Of a stretch of 64,000 nucleotides of DNA, positions 25,364-35,064 are shown in pieces. Position 1 is the stretch's first letter. The number at the start of each line of letters is the position of its first letter. The stretch spans positions 62,001 to 126,000 of the forward strand of contig NZ_AUGR01000005.1 in the NCBI RefSeq assembly GCF_000422765.1, written 5' to 3'. This DNA comes from Neptunomonas japonica DSM 18939. Its GTDB lineage: Bacteria; Pseudomonadota; Gammaproteobacteria; Pseudomonadales; Balneatricaceae. Made by a program: the position numbers and the translations under genes. Below the pieces are notes generated by a model, which saw only the letters and a list, made by a program, of their open reading frames with translations, was not told where the DNA came from and did not search any database.

Positions 25364-26545
25364 ATGAAACAGAAAAAACGCAGATATCACATATTACTAA
25401 CGACCATCGCTTTAGTCTCAATTCCTCTAGCCATCGGTTACACCAATTATGCTATCAGTATTCAGAATGAGCCTGAGCAGTCTGAAGCTCAAATTGCAGT
25501 CCCTCGAGTTTCTGTTATTCAGCTAAATAGTGCTGCACACCAAGGCGTTGTAACAAGTTATGCTGAAGTGAGGGCAAGCGATGAAATCAGCCTCAGCAGC
25601 CTTGTTAGCGGCCGAGTTACTTGGCGCTCGCAAAGATTTACTAACGGCCAACAAGTCATTAAAGGGGATGCTCTACTACGTCTTGATGATACTGAATACC
25701 GCGAAGCACTGGCAATTGCTCATCAAAACTTAGCTGAAGCTAATTTAGATTTACAAAAAGAAAAGCAACAACAACGTCAAGCAAAGACCGATTGGCAACG
25801 CTCAGGCTTGTCTGAAAGACCTAGCGCCCTTGCTCTACGTAAACCACAGTTAAAGCTAGCTCAGGCACGTTATAAAGCAGCTAAAAGCAGCTTAATTCAC
25901 GCTCGTAGGAACTTCGCAGAAACAACTATAAAAGCACCTTTTAGTGGTGTTGTTATCAACCGAAACGCTGCTCTAGGAAGCTATGTAGAAGCGGGAAACA
26001 CTCTATCAACCCTGCGCGGCAGCGCTGAAGCAGAAATGGTTCTGACCTTATCCGCTAGCCAGTGGCAACAACTACCACAAGATTTAAGTGCAACCGTAGT
26101 TCAACTGCACAACCCCGATCAACCAGAAAGTCACTGGGAAGGGAGAATAAGCCCCTTATCGGCCGCAATTGATCCTTCAACCCGGCAACGCAGCCTGACT
26201 ATCCACGTAAAAAACCCGCTAGCTCAGCAACCTCCATTATTGTCGGGTAGCTTTATCAGCGCACGGATCAAAGGTCACTCGATAGATAACCTTTTCGAAA
26301 TTCCAAGCACATCGCTAACCGCTGATGGTTATATCTGGAGTATCACTAATGACCGCCTCCAAAGGCACAAAAGCCAGCCGTTGTTCAGCGCCAACGGAAA
26401 GCTATATATCCCACAAAAACAATTACCAGAACAAATAGCCTTAGTCGTAAAACCTTTAGCAAGTTATTTGCCTGACATGGAAGTTGAACCATACACAACA
26501 GGGCCAGTAGCCAAATCTCTAGCTTATGCAAACGGAGCTAACTGA
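25364..26545 (+). CDS. RND efflux periplasmic adaptor (HlyD/MFP family)
   Basis: A 393-residue adaptor anchored by an N-terminal hydrophobic segment (ILLTTIALVSIPLAIGYTNY). The lipoyl-like half motif GRVTWRSQRFTNGQQVIKGD then ALLRLDD is followed by a long helical hairpin (residues ~120-190, rich in Gln, Lys and Ala) and TTIKAPFSGVVINRNAALGS YVEAG, the second lipoyl half. It bridges the inner-membrane pump and the outer-membrane channel. Its stop overlaps the pump start by one base (TGATG). Confidence 0.93.
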   Translation: MKQKKRRYHILLTTIALVSIPLAIGYTNYAISIQNEPEQSEAQIAVPRVSVIQLNSAAHQGVVTSYAEVRASDEISLSSLVSGRVTWRSQRFTNGQQVIKGDALLRLDDTEYREALAIAHQNLAEANLDLQKEKQQQRQAKTDWQRSGLSERPSALALRKPQLKLAQARYKAAKSSLIHARRNFAETTIKAPFSGVVINRNAALGSYVEAGNTLSTLRGSAEAEMVLTLSASQWQQLPQDLSATVVQLHNPDQPESHWEGRISPLSAAIDPSTRQRSLTIHVKNPLAQQPPLLSGSFISARIKGHSIDNLFEIPSTSLTADGYIWSITNDRLQRHKSQPLFSANGKLYIPQKQLPEQIALVVKPLASYLPDMEVEPYTTGPVAKSLAYANGAN

Positions 26546-29500
26546 TGAGTAAAGTCACCTCGAAAGGCTGGGTTGCCTGGTTTGCTTCTAACCCAGTAGC
26601 GGCGAATCTTCTCATGGCCCTAATATTAGTAGCAGGCGTCATATCAGCACTTAATCTACGGGTCGAAGCCTTTCCTCCGCTACCACCCAATAGCGTCAGC
26701 ATTAGTGTCGAATATGACACCGGATCAGCTCGATCAGTTGAAGAAGGTGTGACTTCAAAGATAGAAGAGGCCCTACAAGGTGTGCAGGGAATCAAAACAG
26801 TAACCAGCACATCAAACACCAGTAGTGCTTCGATCACGGTTAATAGAACCAGCGGCTACGATCTAGATACACTATACAGAGACGTCAAAAACCGCGTGGA
26901 TGGTATAGCTACCTTACCAAACGACGCAGAACGCCCCATCATCAGCCGTGAGATTTATCTTGAAGATGCGGTTTCCGTTCATCTTGCTGGTGATGTTCCA
27001 CAAGATGTTCTGCAACAGAGCGCTCGCACTTTACGCAAAAAATTACTAAACAACCCCGCTATAGAAAGGGTCAACAGTAACGGCCGACACACGCCAGAAA
27101 TCAGTATTCAAGTGAATGAGCAGCAACTGCAAGCACTAGAGCTTACTATCCGTGATATAGCAGATAAGGTTGCAGCTTCTTCCCTCACTGTCGCTGGAGG
27201 TGAGTTATTCAGTAAAGATGGTTACCTCATTGTTAAAGCAGATCAGCAACGTTACCAACTACGAGACTTTGAATCGATTCTCATCAAACAAACACAGAGT
27301 GGCCAACGACTGACGTTAGCAGATATTGCCACGGTTAAGGATGCTTACGAGCAGTCCGGTGTGCTGTCACGCTTTAATGGTGAACGAGCCATCTGGTTAG
27401 ATGTGAAAATGTACTCCAGCTCCGATATCATGGAAATATCTACTGCCGTTCAGAAAGAGGTTAAACACTTTCGCCTGACACAACCCGACAGCATTCAAAT
27501 TACCGTTTGGAATGACCAAAGCATATATATCGCTAATCGTCTAAACCTGTTACTTAAAAACAGCATTATGGGCATAGCACTCGTCATGCTCCTGCTCGCT
27601 CTGTTTCTAAACGTACGAGTCGCCTTTTGGGTAGGCGCTGGGCTTCCCGTTATTTTTGCCGGCGCCATGCTGCTGATGGACGCCCGCCTATTTAATATGA
27701 CCCTAAACGAACTGACTACTTTCGGCTTTATCATCGCTTTAGGCATCGTGGTGGATGATGCAGTCGTAGTCGGTGAGAGTATCTATACTGAGCGACAGCG
27801 CCACGGTGCTAGCTTGAATTCAACAATTAGTGGCGCGCAACGAGTCGCAGTACCCACAGTATTTGGCGTTTTAACAACCGTCGTTGCTTTTATGGCATTA
27901 ACATTGGTAGAGGGAGAAATGGGGAAAATTTTTAGTTTCTTTGCCTATGCTGCTGCCTTTTGCTTAATTTTTTCGTTGATTGAATCAAAATTGATTTTAC
28001 CGGCTCATTTAGCGCACCTTAAAATGGAGAATAAATCAGCAAAGAACCCTATTAGCAAGGGATGGGGTTGGCTACAAAAAAAGACCAACCAAGGCCTTAG
28101 ATTTTTTACCCGTAAAATCTACCGGCCTTTTATTCATCAGGTTCTGAATTTTCGCTACACAACAGTATTACTCGCTATTGCGCTGTTTATATTAGTGGGT
28201 GGATTGGTTCCCTCAGGGAAGATACGCTCTGTCTTTTTCCCGGATATCCCCAGTGACTTCATCGAAGTGCAGTTAGAATTAGAGGATCAAGCCGGTTACG
28301 GGCTGGTACAAGCACAAGCATTAGAGATCGAGCAAATTGCCATGCAGGTAAATAGGCAACTACAGGAAAAACACCAACTTAGCAGTGAGCCCATACCACA
28401 CCTAATGACGTTAACCGGGAACACCAGCGCCACCATTATTGCAGGGCTTTCACCAAGAACCGAGCGTCCATTAAGTACTTCTGAAATTGCTGATCTTTGG
28501 CAACAAAAAATTAGTGCGATGGAAGCCGTACGTAAACTCAAGTTTGTCACTGCATGGGAAGGCGCCGCAGATATTACGATTGAATTGCGTTCTGAATCAG
28601 CACAAACACTTAAACAAGCCTCGCCGCTAGTACAAAATGCACTGGCCCAATTCAGTGGTGTGTCTGGCATCGAGAACAGTATTAAAGCAGGCCAAGCTCA
28701 GATAGATCTCAAGCTACTTCCCGCTGGAGAAGCTATGGGGCTAACCACCGCTATGTTGGCACAACAAATTCAACAGGCATACCAAGGTTACGAAATTCAA
28801 CGTATCCAAAGAGGGCGAGATGAAGTCAAAGTAAAAGTTAGCTACCCTGACGAACAGCGTCGCCGCATTGAGGATTTGGAACAAGCACGCATCCGAACAC
28901 CCAATGGTCAGATAGTCCAACTTCGAACGGTTGCCCACATCAGTACACGTTATGTCTCTGATGAAATAGAGCATATTGATCGTAGCAGAGTTGCTTACAT
29001 TAGCGCCGATCTAGATAAAATGGTCGCATCACCGACTGAAGTTCTTAATAGCTTAGATAAGCAATTACTGACTCAGCTACAACAAGATTATCCAGACCTC
29101 ACCGTCACGTTTGCGGGTGAAGCCCAAGAAGAAGCGGAAACCACGGGCTCATTAAAAGGAGCGTTTTTAGTAGCACTGATCGCAATCTATGCATTGCTGG
29201 CCATCCCACTGAAATCCTATATTCAACCTCTCATGATTATGAGCGCTATTCCCTTCGGTGTAATTGGCGCCCTACTTGGTCACTGGTTACATGGTATTCC
29301 ACTCAGTCTGTTATCAATGTTTGGTATTCTGGCGCTGTCTGGTGTTGTGGTTAACGATAGCTTGCTACTGATCAGTCGCTACAATGAAAACCGAGCGGCG
29401 GGAAAACCAGCACGGCTCGCCATGATTGAAGCTGGATGCGGTAGGATGCGCGCAATCATTTTAACGTCAATTACGACTTACGCAGGCTTAGTACCACTCA

Positions 29501-29691
29501 TCTGGGAAACAGCTGAGAATGCACAATTTCTAATACCCGCAGCAGTCGCTATGGGCTATGGTATTCTGTTTGCTACTTTGATCACGTTATTACTGATTCC
29601 GGCATTAGTATTAATCAGTGATGACCTAAACATTCGCCACTGGCTGGCTCAACGTAAGGCCCGTCAATTGAAAGCAGATATCGCTTTATGA
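26545..29691 (+). CDS. RND-family efflux pump, inner-membrane subunit
   Basis: A 1048-residue AcrB/MmpL-superfamily pump (ACR_tran). The first membrane segment is WFASNPVAANLLMALILVAG; periplasmic porter domains begin with FPPLPPNSVSISVEYDTGSA. The proton relay is in TFGFIIALGIVVDDAVVVGE in TM4, with the paired Asp. A second set of helices starts near residue 865 (AFLVALIAIYALLAIPLKSY, LSMFGILALSGVVVNDSLLL). It belongs to the branch typically annotated as an efflux RND permease of broad or unknown substrate. It overlaps the response-regulator gene by 4 nt. Substrate cannot be inferred. Confidence 0.94.
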   Translation: MSKVTSKGWVAWFASNPVAANLLMALILVAGVISALNLRVEAFPPLPPNSVSISVEYDTGSARSVEEGVTSKIEEALQGVQGIKTVTSTSNTSSASITVNRTSGYDLDTLYRDVKNRVDGIATLPNDAERPIISREIYLEDAVSVHLAGDVPQDVLQQSARTLRKKLLNNPAIERVNSNGRHTPEISIQVNEQQLQALELTIRDIADKVAASSLTVAGGELFSKDGYLIVKADQQRYQLRDFESILIKQTQSGQRLTLADIATVKDAYEQSGVLSRFNGERAIWLDVKMYSSSDIMEISTAVQKEVKHFRLTQPDSIQITVWNDQSIYIANRLNLLLKNSIMGIALVMLLLALFLNVRVAFWVGAGLPVIFAGAMLLMDARLFNMTLNELTTFGFIIALGIVVDDAVVVGESIYTERQRHGASLNSTISGAQRVAVPTVFGVLTTVVAFMALTLVEGEMGKIFSFFAYAAAFCLIFSLIESKLILPAHLAHLKMENKSAKNPISKGWGWLQKKTNQGLRFFTRKIYRPFIHQVLNFRYTTVLLAIALFILVGGLVPSGKIRSVFFPDIPSDFIEVQLELEDQAGYGLVQAQALEIEQIAMQVNRQLQEKHQLSSEPIPHLMTLTGNTSATIIAGLSPRTERPLSTSEIADLWQQKISAMEAVRKLKFVTAWEGAADITIELRSESAQTLKQASPLVQNALAQFSGVSGIENSIKAGQAQIDLKLLPAGEAMGLTTAMLAQQIQQAYQGYEIQRIQRGRDEVKVKVSYPDEQRRRIEDLEQARIRTPNGQIVQLRTVAHISTRYVSDEIEHIDRSRVAYISADLDKMVASPTEVLNSLDKQLLTQLQQDYPDLTVTFAGEAQEEAETTGSLKGAFLVALIAIYALLAIPLKSYIQPLMIMSAIPFGVIGALLGHWLHGIPLSLLSMFGILALSGVVVNDSLLLISRYNENRAAGKPARLAMIEAGCGRMRAIILTSITTYAGLVPLIWETAENAQFLIPAAVAMGYGILFATLITLLLIPALVLISDDLNIRHWLAQRKARQLKADIAL

Positions 29692-30368
29692 ACAATAACG
29701 TCCTGCAGGTTTTGCTGGTTGAAGATGACCGAGATTTGGCGGCATCAGTAGCAGATTACTTACTACTTGAAAAAATCAGTGTCGATCATGCCTACAATGG
29801 CCAAGCAGGTTTAACGCTAGTGCTTGAGAACAGCTACGATGTACTGTTGTTGGACTTAATGCTCCCTAGAATGAATGGACTCACCTTATGCGAAAAACTT
29901 CGTCAGCAGGGTATCGACACCCCAGTATTGATGTTAACGGCTCGAGATACATTGGATGATAAAATTGCAGGGTTCAGCGCGGGTACTGATGATTACTTAG
30001 TCAAACCTTTCGCACTCGAAGAGCTAATCGTACGTATACAAGCGCTAGCTAAACGCCGCAGTGGGCAGGTAAGAAAGCTACAAACAGCGGGCCTAACTCT
30101 GGAGTTAGACACTAAAACCGCCACCAGAGATGGGCAAAGTATAAAACTCACCCCAAGTGAATGGACGCTACTAGAAACGCTATTAAGAGCGAGCCCAGCT
30201 ATAGTCAGCCGGCAAGAACTAGAACACGTCTTATGGCCGAATGATCTGCCCGACACAAACAGTTTAAAGGTTCATATGTACCACTTGCGACAACAAGTGG
30301 ATAAGCCCTTTTCCAAACCCTTAATACATACAGTAAAAGGGCAAGGGTTTGTCATTAACAATGCCTGA
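29688..30368 (+). CDS. OmpR/PhoB-family response regulator
   Basis: A 226-residue response regulator. The receiver domain has the acidic pair in LLVEDDRD, phosphoacceptor Asp56 (LLLDLMLP), Thr84 (MLTARD) and Lys106 (DDYLVKPF). The C-terminal winged helix (GQSIKLTPSEWTLLETLL through SLKVHMYHLRQQVDKPF, HTVKGQGFVI) is of OmpR type. It is embedded between the pump and the kinase with overlapping ends, so it is the dedicated regulator of the efflux operon. The 11-bp-phased repeat upstream of the operon is its likely site. Confidence 0.95.
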   Translation: MNNNVLQVLLVEDDRDLAASVADYLLLEKISVDHAYNGQAGLTLVLENSYDVLLLDLMLPRMNGLTLCEKLRQQGIDTPVLMLTARDTLDDKIAGFSAGTDDYLVKPFALEELIVRIQALAKRRSGQVRKLQTAGLTLELDTKTATRDGQSIKLTPSEWTLLETLLRASPAIVSRQELEHVLWPNDLPDTNSLKVHMYHLRQQVDKPFSKPLIHTVKGQGFVINNA

Positions 30369-31656
30369 TAAGAAAACCAAGCCTATTGGCCGAACGATGC
30401 GTCGAGAGCTAAGCCTGTACATTCTTAGCTTGGCTGCCGGCTCTGCCTTTGCATTCATCATCACCTTAATATCTTTCTTTGAGGATGGCATGACAGATGC
30501 TGTCGAGGGATTTATTCTCATGGAAACCCGCGCCTTTGAGGCGCGCTATCGTGAGGACCCCAGCACGCCACTACCCACAGGCACAAGTCTTCGAGTTTTT
30601 TATGACGATTTACAGAAAGCCCCCCCTATCTATAGACAGATAATTAAGCAAGATGAGCTCGAAAACGAAGAATTTGTCGAGTATGACTGGAGCCCGCATG
30701 GAGAAGAAGAGTGGAAAGACTCACGTTACCTCATCGTCTATCAACATACGCTTCCGGATCAGCGCATTCTATATGCGGTTGTCGACTACCAAGCCAACTT
30801 ACTCACCAAAGAAGAGCAGCAAGAGTTTGATGACCAACTTAATAAGGTTTTTCTATTTGGAGGTGTGTACCTGTTATTGATGTTGCTGGCAATTTGGTTG
30901 TATAACAAACGAATCAACCGCTATACCCAGGCCTTAGCCCTTTGGGCAGATTCTCTGGTACTCTCAAATTTGCAACAAACACGCCCTAATTTTCACTTTC
31001 GTGAGCTAAACAGTATTGCAGAACAACTGCTATCAGCATTTGAACGAATATCAGGGCTAATGAATCGTGAGCACCAATTTCTTCGTCATGCCAGCCATGA
31101 GTTACGTACACCTATAGCAATAATTCGTGCCAATATGGAGTTATTACAGAAAATTGGTATACCGACAGAGCTGCATAGACCTATAGAAAGAGTTAGCCGG
31201 GCTAACCAAAGTATGCAACAACTGACTGAAACCTTACTTTGGCTCAGCCGAGAAAATGAAACAGCCCCCACACTAAAGCAGATAAGGCCTGACATACTGC
31301 TGGATGAACTCAGCGAAGAGCTGGATTACCTACTACAAGATAAAGAAGTAAACGTCACACGTAATTATGTCAGTGGGCTGACCGAGCAAGCTTTACCTCA
31401 CACACCACTAAGGATTGTTCTCAGCAACCTCTTGCGTAATGCCTATCAGTATACTGATCAGGGAGAAATTGAGTTATCTGTGGATCAATACCGAATCATT
31501 ATCACTAATCGTAGTCATGTAACACATACAGATCATGACAATAGCTTTGGGTTAGGGCTCATTCTTGTACAGAAAATTTGCGACCGCCTTGGCTGGAAGC
31601 TTGAGCTAAAATGGATAGACCAAGGCATGAGCGTAGAGTTATTAATACCGCAATAG
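30361..31656 (+). CDS. Two-component sensor histidine kinase
   Basis: A 431-residue membrane kinase. TM1 is LYILSLAAGSAFAFIITLIS; a ~110-residue periplasmic sensor rich in Asp/Glu (DELENEEFVEYDWSPHGEEE) follows, then TM2 VFLFGGVYLLLMLLAIWLY. The dimerisation H-box is FLRHASHELRTPIAIIRANM with phospho-acceptor His246, and the ATPase domain has RIVLSNLLRNAYQYTDQGEI (N-box) and SFGLGLILVQKICDRLGW (G-box). The ATG at 30361 overlaps the regulator stop; a TTG at 30349 is also open. The very acidic sensor could bind cations, but that is speculative. Confidence 0.92.
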   Translation: MPDKKTKPIGRTMRRELSLYILSLAAGSAFAFIITLISFFEDGMTDAVEGFILMETRAFEARYREDPSTPLPTGTSLRVFYDDLQKAPPIYRQIIKQDELENEEFVEYDWSPHGEEEWKDSRYLIVYQHTLPDQRILYAVVDYQANLLTKEEQQEFDDQLNKVFLFGGVYLLLMLLAIWLYNKRINRYTQALALWADSLVLSNLQQTRPNFHFRELNSIAEQLLSAFERISGLMNREHQFLRHASHELRTPIAIIRANMELLQKIGIPTELHRPIERVSRANQSMQQLTETLLWLSRENETAPTLKQIRPDILLDELSEELDYLLQDKEVNVTRNYVSGLTEQALPHTPLRIVLSNLLRNAYQYTDQGEIELSVDQYRIIITNRSHVTHTDHDNSFGLGLILVQKICDRLGWKLELKWIDQGMSVELLIPQ

Positions 31657-31799
31657 GACAAATCCATAACCCTACTAACTATTGCACAAAATTTATCCAA
31701 TAATATGCATCTCCCCCTTTGAATCGCTGCACAATCCTTTATAGTACCGTACCGCTCATGCAGCATTTCTAAACGCTTCCCAGATTCAGGAATAATCCA

Positions 31800-33416
31800 T
31801 TGATCTCCACCGCAAACATCACCATGCAATTTGGCACCACGCCATTGTTCGAAAACATCTCTGTAAAGTTTGGTAACGGTAATCGTTATGGCCTGATTGG
31901 CGCAAATGGCTGCGGTAAAACGACGTTCATGAAAATTCTGGATGGTACCCTAGCACCGACTTCCGGTAACGTCTCGATATCCCCTAACCAACGTGTTGGT
32001 AAGCTACATCAAGACCAGTTCGCCTTCGAACAATTCAGTGTCGTTAATACTGTCATCATGGGTCATAAAGAACTGTGGGAGATAAAACAGGAACGAGAGC
32101 GCATCTATTCTTTACCTGAGATGTCTGAAGAAGAAGGCATGAAGGTTGCGGAGCTCGAAGTCATTTTTGCCGAAATGGATGGCTACAGTGCAGAAAGCCG
32201 TGCTGAAGAAATATTGCTAGGTGCCGGTATTGACCAGTCTCTTTTTTATGGTCCAATGAGCGGTGTTGCTCCGGGCTGGAAATTACGTGTATTACTAGCT
32301 CAAGCGCTATTCTCAAACCCAGATATTTTATTATTGGATGAGCCTACCAACAACTTGGATATCAACACTATTCGTTGGTTGGAAGCACTATTAAATGAGC
32401 GAAAAAGTACAATGGTAATCATCTCGCATGACCGCCATTTCCTCAACTCTGTGTGTACTCACATGGCTGATATCGATTATCGCGAGCTACGTGTCTATCC
32501 AGGCAACTATGACGACTTCATGATGGCTGCAACCGAAGTCCAGGAACGTCTGTTATCAGAAAATGCGAAAAAGAGTGCTCAAATTGCTGACCTGCAGCAG
32601 TTTGTTAGCCGCTTCTCAGCGAACGCCTCTAAAGCTAAGCAAGCTAGCTCACGCGCTAAAAAAATCGATAAAATCAAACTTGACGAAGTCAAACCTTCTA
32701 GCCGTATTAATCCTTTTATCCGTTTCACACAAGATAAAAAACTATTTCGTCAGGCGCTCGTTCTGGAAAACTTAGGACACGGGTTTGAAGGAGAACCACT
32801 ATTTACAGGTGGTAATATCATCCTTGATGCAGGTAGCCGCTTGGCCATTATCGGCGAAAATGGTGCAGGTAAAACCACACTATTACGTTGCTTGCTAGAT
32901 CAATTAAGTGCGAAAGAAGGCACAGTTAAATGGTCTGAAAACACATCTTTTGGCTACTGCCCACAAGATAGCACCGCTGATTTTAACTCTGACATCAACG
33001 TATTTGACTGGATGAGCCAATGGCGCAAACCCAAACATGGCGACCAGGTTGTTCGCTCCATACTTGGACAGCTGCTATTTTCTGCTGATGACTATAACAA
33101 AAAAGCAAGAGTCTGCTCCGGTGGTGAGAAAAACCGTCTGTTATTCGGCAAATTAATGATGTCTAATCCTAACGTCCTAATTATGGACGAACCAACTAAC
33201 CATCTCGATATGGAAGCAATTGAAGCGTTAAACTTGGCATTGGAAAACTACCCTGGCACACTTATTTTTGTCAGCCATGACCGCGAATTTGTATCATCAT
33301 TGGCTACGCGGGTCATCGAAATAAAAGACAAAAAGCTTGTCGATTTCCAGGGCACCTATGAAGAATACCTAGCCGACCAGCTAGCCCAAGAAAAGAAGCT
33401 CGCAAAGCGCAGATAA
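31800..33416 (+). CDS. ybiT: ABC-F ATPase YbiT
   Basis: A 538-residue ABC-F protein with two ATP-binding domains and no membrane segment; family members act on the ribosome E site. Domain 1 has Walker A GANGCGKT, signature region [19 protein letters not shown] and Walker [11 protein letters not shown]. Domain 2 has [32 protein letters not shown] and [20 protein letters not shown]. The inter-domain linker [20 protein letters not shown] is typical. It is similar throughout to E. coli YbiT. The start is a TTG with AGGAAT upstream ([12 protein letters not shown] against YbiT MLVSSNVTMQFG). It is monocistronic, with a terminator after it. Confidence 0.96.
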   Translation: MISTANITMQFGTTPLFENISVKFGNGNRYGLIGANGCGKTTFMKILDGTLAPTSGNVSISPNQRVGKLHQDQFAFEQFSVVNTVIMGHKELWEIKQERERIYSLPEMSEEEGMKVAELEVIFAEMDGYSAESRAEEILLGAGIDQSLFYGPMSGVAPGWKLRVLLAQALFSNPDILLLDEPTNNLDINTIRWLEALLNERKSTMVIISHDRHFLNSVCTHMADIDYRELRVYPGNYDDFMMAATEVQERLLSENAKKSAQIADLQQFVSRFSANASKAKQASSRAKKIDKIKLDEVKPSSRINPFIRFTQDKKLFRQALVLENLGHGFEGEPLFTGGNIILDAGSRLAIIGENGAGKTTLLRCLLDQLSAKEGTVKWSENTSFGYCPQDSTADFNSDINVFDWMSQWRKPKHGDQVVRSILGQLLFSADDYNKKARVCSGGEKNRLLFGKLMMSNPNVLIMDEPTNHLDMEAIEALNLALENYPGTLIFVSHDREFVSSLATRVIEIKDKKLVDFQGTYEEYLADQLAQEKKLAKRR

Positions 33417-33427
33417 GGGCTACTCGT

Positions 33428-33462
33428 AAGCGGCAGAAACAAGATGTTTATGCCGCTTTTTT
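33428..33462 (+). terminator. Rho-independent terminator after ybiT
   Basis: GCGGCA (33430-33435) pairs with TGCCGC (33451-33456), extended inside by AAAC/GTTT, followed by six T. Confidence 0.87.
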
Positions 33463-33540
33463 GACTGTTCAATTCTGTGAATCGTCTTGCTTACAAGAAG
33501 AAAAATCATGCTATAGTTTGCCATAAATAAACGGACTTAA

Positions 33541-34212
33541 TTGAGGCCTAACTTGATCACACTCCACAGCAACCCACTCGCATCAAGTACGGCTAAAACT
33601 GATCCAGCTAAAGCAGAAGATGTTAAATCAGTTTCAAATACAGACACTTCGGTAGCGAAAGAAACAGAATCACAAAGTGCTCAGCCAGAATTTAGCTCAC
33701 GAGCAGAAATGTTGGCCCAGATGAACAAAGAGTTTGATATTACCGGCTCTGATTTTCATATTTCACAACAGTTTATTAATCGACTATCCGAAATAGGGTT
33801 ATTAAGCAAAAGCGAAGCAACAGAGTTGAACCAAGGTTTACCGCTTACCAGTGACGGAAGTAAATCTACGCAAAGCCTCACAACACTGAAGTCTGCTTTA
33901 GACACCATATTTGAGCGTGTAAAAGATGAAGAAGGTGTATCTGGTCTGTTATCTGTGTTGGATAAATCAAAAAAAATACTCGATAACCTCGATGGATCAA
34001 AATCAAAAACATTTCCTATCGACCCAGCAACAGCCGCAGCCGAACTTGATCACTATTTAAAGAGCGATGACTCTAAAATTCTCACAGAAGATGAGAAACA
34101 ATCCATAAATGATTTAAAAACAGCGCTAACTATCGCCGACAAACTCAGCCCTGAGCAACGCACCTCAGCGCAGGTTAGTAAGTACATGGAAATCCTCAAG
34201 CGTTACGGTTAA
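33541..34212 (+). CDS. Hypothetical protein
   Basis: A 223-residue protein I do not recognise. It has no signal peptide or membrane segment. Residues ~10-55 are low-complexity, rich in Ser, Thr, Ala, Lys and Glu and probably disordered; the rest is polar and predicted helical (SALDTIFERVKDEEGVSGLL, DLKTALTIADKLSPEQR). No cysteines were seen. The frame begins with TTG at 33541; a second TTG at 33553 has GAGG 6 nt upstream and may be the real start. It lies between terminators, as a single gene. The composition is reminiscent of flagellar or secreted regulatory proteins, but no function can be assigned. Confidence 0.6.
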   Translation: MRPNLITLHSNPLASSTAKTDPAKAEDVKSVSNTDTSVAKETESQSAQPEFSSRAEMLAQMNKEFDITGSDFHISQQFINRLSEIGLLSKSEATELNQGLPLTSDGSKSTQSLTTLKSALDTIFERVKDEEGVSGLLSVLDKSKKILDNLDGSKSKTFPIDPATAAAELDHYLKSDDSKILTEDEKQSINDLKTALTIADKLSPEQRTSAQVSKYMEILKRYG

Positions 34213-34516
34213 GTGTCCATACTTACATCAATTCTTATCGTTATGGTTAACCTCCCTAAAGTATAATTTTTATTTTTCCTATGAATACAAGCAACTAACT
34301 GGCAGTAGCACAAGGTTTGAAAAACTGCACTAGACTCATCTAAAAAAAAATTGCATGATCAAAATTAGAAACTTTTCTAGGATGCCATAACGCAATACTC
34401 GAAAGGCTCTCCCTATTTTGAAACTTGTCCTATCAGCAGTATTACAAGTAGTTAACCGTTCAACATCTAAGCACCCTGATGCAGGACGGCCTACAATTGG
34501 GTGCAAGGATGACAAC
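34213..34516. other. Intergenic region without recognised feature
   Basis: AT-rich 304-nt gap before the small exported protein. No gene, hairpin with T-run or motif that I can support is present; the open frame extending upstream of 34517 is probably untranslated. Confidence 0.5.
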
Positions 34517-34870
34517 ATGAAAAAAACTCTACTTCTCACCTTATCTATTCTATGTACGTCAACCGCTCAAGCTGATCCTGCCATAATGTTTGGATTAAGC
34601 TATGCATTTAATGGCGAGTTTGGTGTCACTGTTAAAGCACTATCAAGTGACGATGAAGATGAATTCGTCGCAGCAGTAGGCGCAACTTTTTATCCTTATA
34701 CCAATAAATCATTCGGACTTGATGCGGGTATCGGTTATACATTCGATGACGCTGCAGCCGTACTCAGTTGGGATTTCTTGCAGGAAGCCGCTCAAGCGAG
34801 CATAGGCTTCGCCAATACAGACTCGAATAAATCCAGCTCTCCAGCGCCTTCACCAGGAGACTTGATTTAA
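34517..34870 (+). CDS. Small exported protein, possible beta-barrel fragment-like
   Basis: A 117-residue protein with signal peptide MKKTLLLTLSILCTSTAQA. The mature part starts DPAIMFGLSYAFNGEFGVTV and has alternating hydrophobic and polar stretches with aromatic ends (FVAAVGATFYPYTNKSFGLD, AGIGYTFDDAAAVLSWDF), as in outer-membrane beta strands. It ends in a Ser/Pro-rich tail. ATG 34517 is chosen because AAGGATG lies upstream and the signal peptide starts there; the open frame back to 34418 has no signal sequence. It is monocistronic with its own terminator. I cannot name the family. Confidence 0.65.
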   Translation: MKKTLLLTLSILCTSTAQADPAIMFGLSYAFNGEFGVTVKALSSDDEDEFVAAVGATFYPYTNKSFGLDAGIGYTFDDAAAVLSWDFLQEAAQASIGFANTDSNKSSSPAPSPGDLI

Positions 34871-34877
34871 ATTACAC

Positions 34878-34902
34878 TGAGCCAGCTTACCTGGCTCATT
34901 TT
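34878..34902 (+). terminator. Rho-independent terminator
   Basis: TGAGCCAG (34878-34885) and CTGGCTCA (34891-34898) with a CTTAC loop, then TTTTC, 8 nt beyond the stop of the small exported protein gene. Confidence 0.8.
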
Positions 34903-35064
34903 CTTCTTTCATTCCACACAAGATGGCTTACTAAACACTGTTACCAATAAAACAAAACTACTCTCAACCAGAGTGCATAGATAGAAAATGAATGACTGAG
35001 TACTCAGTAATTATTCTGTGTAACCGGTGTCGAATAGCCATATAAACAACCTTTAGGGATATTT

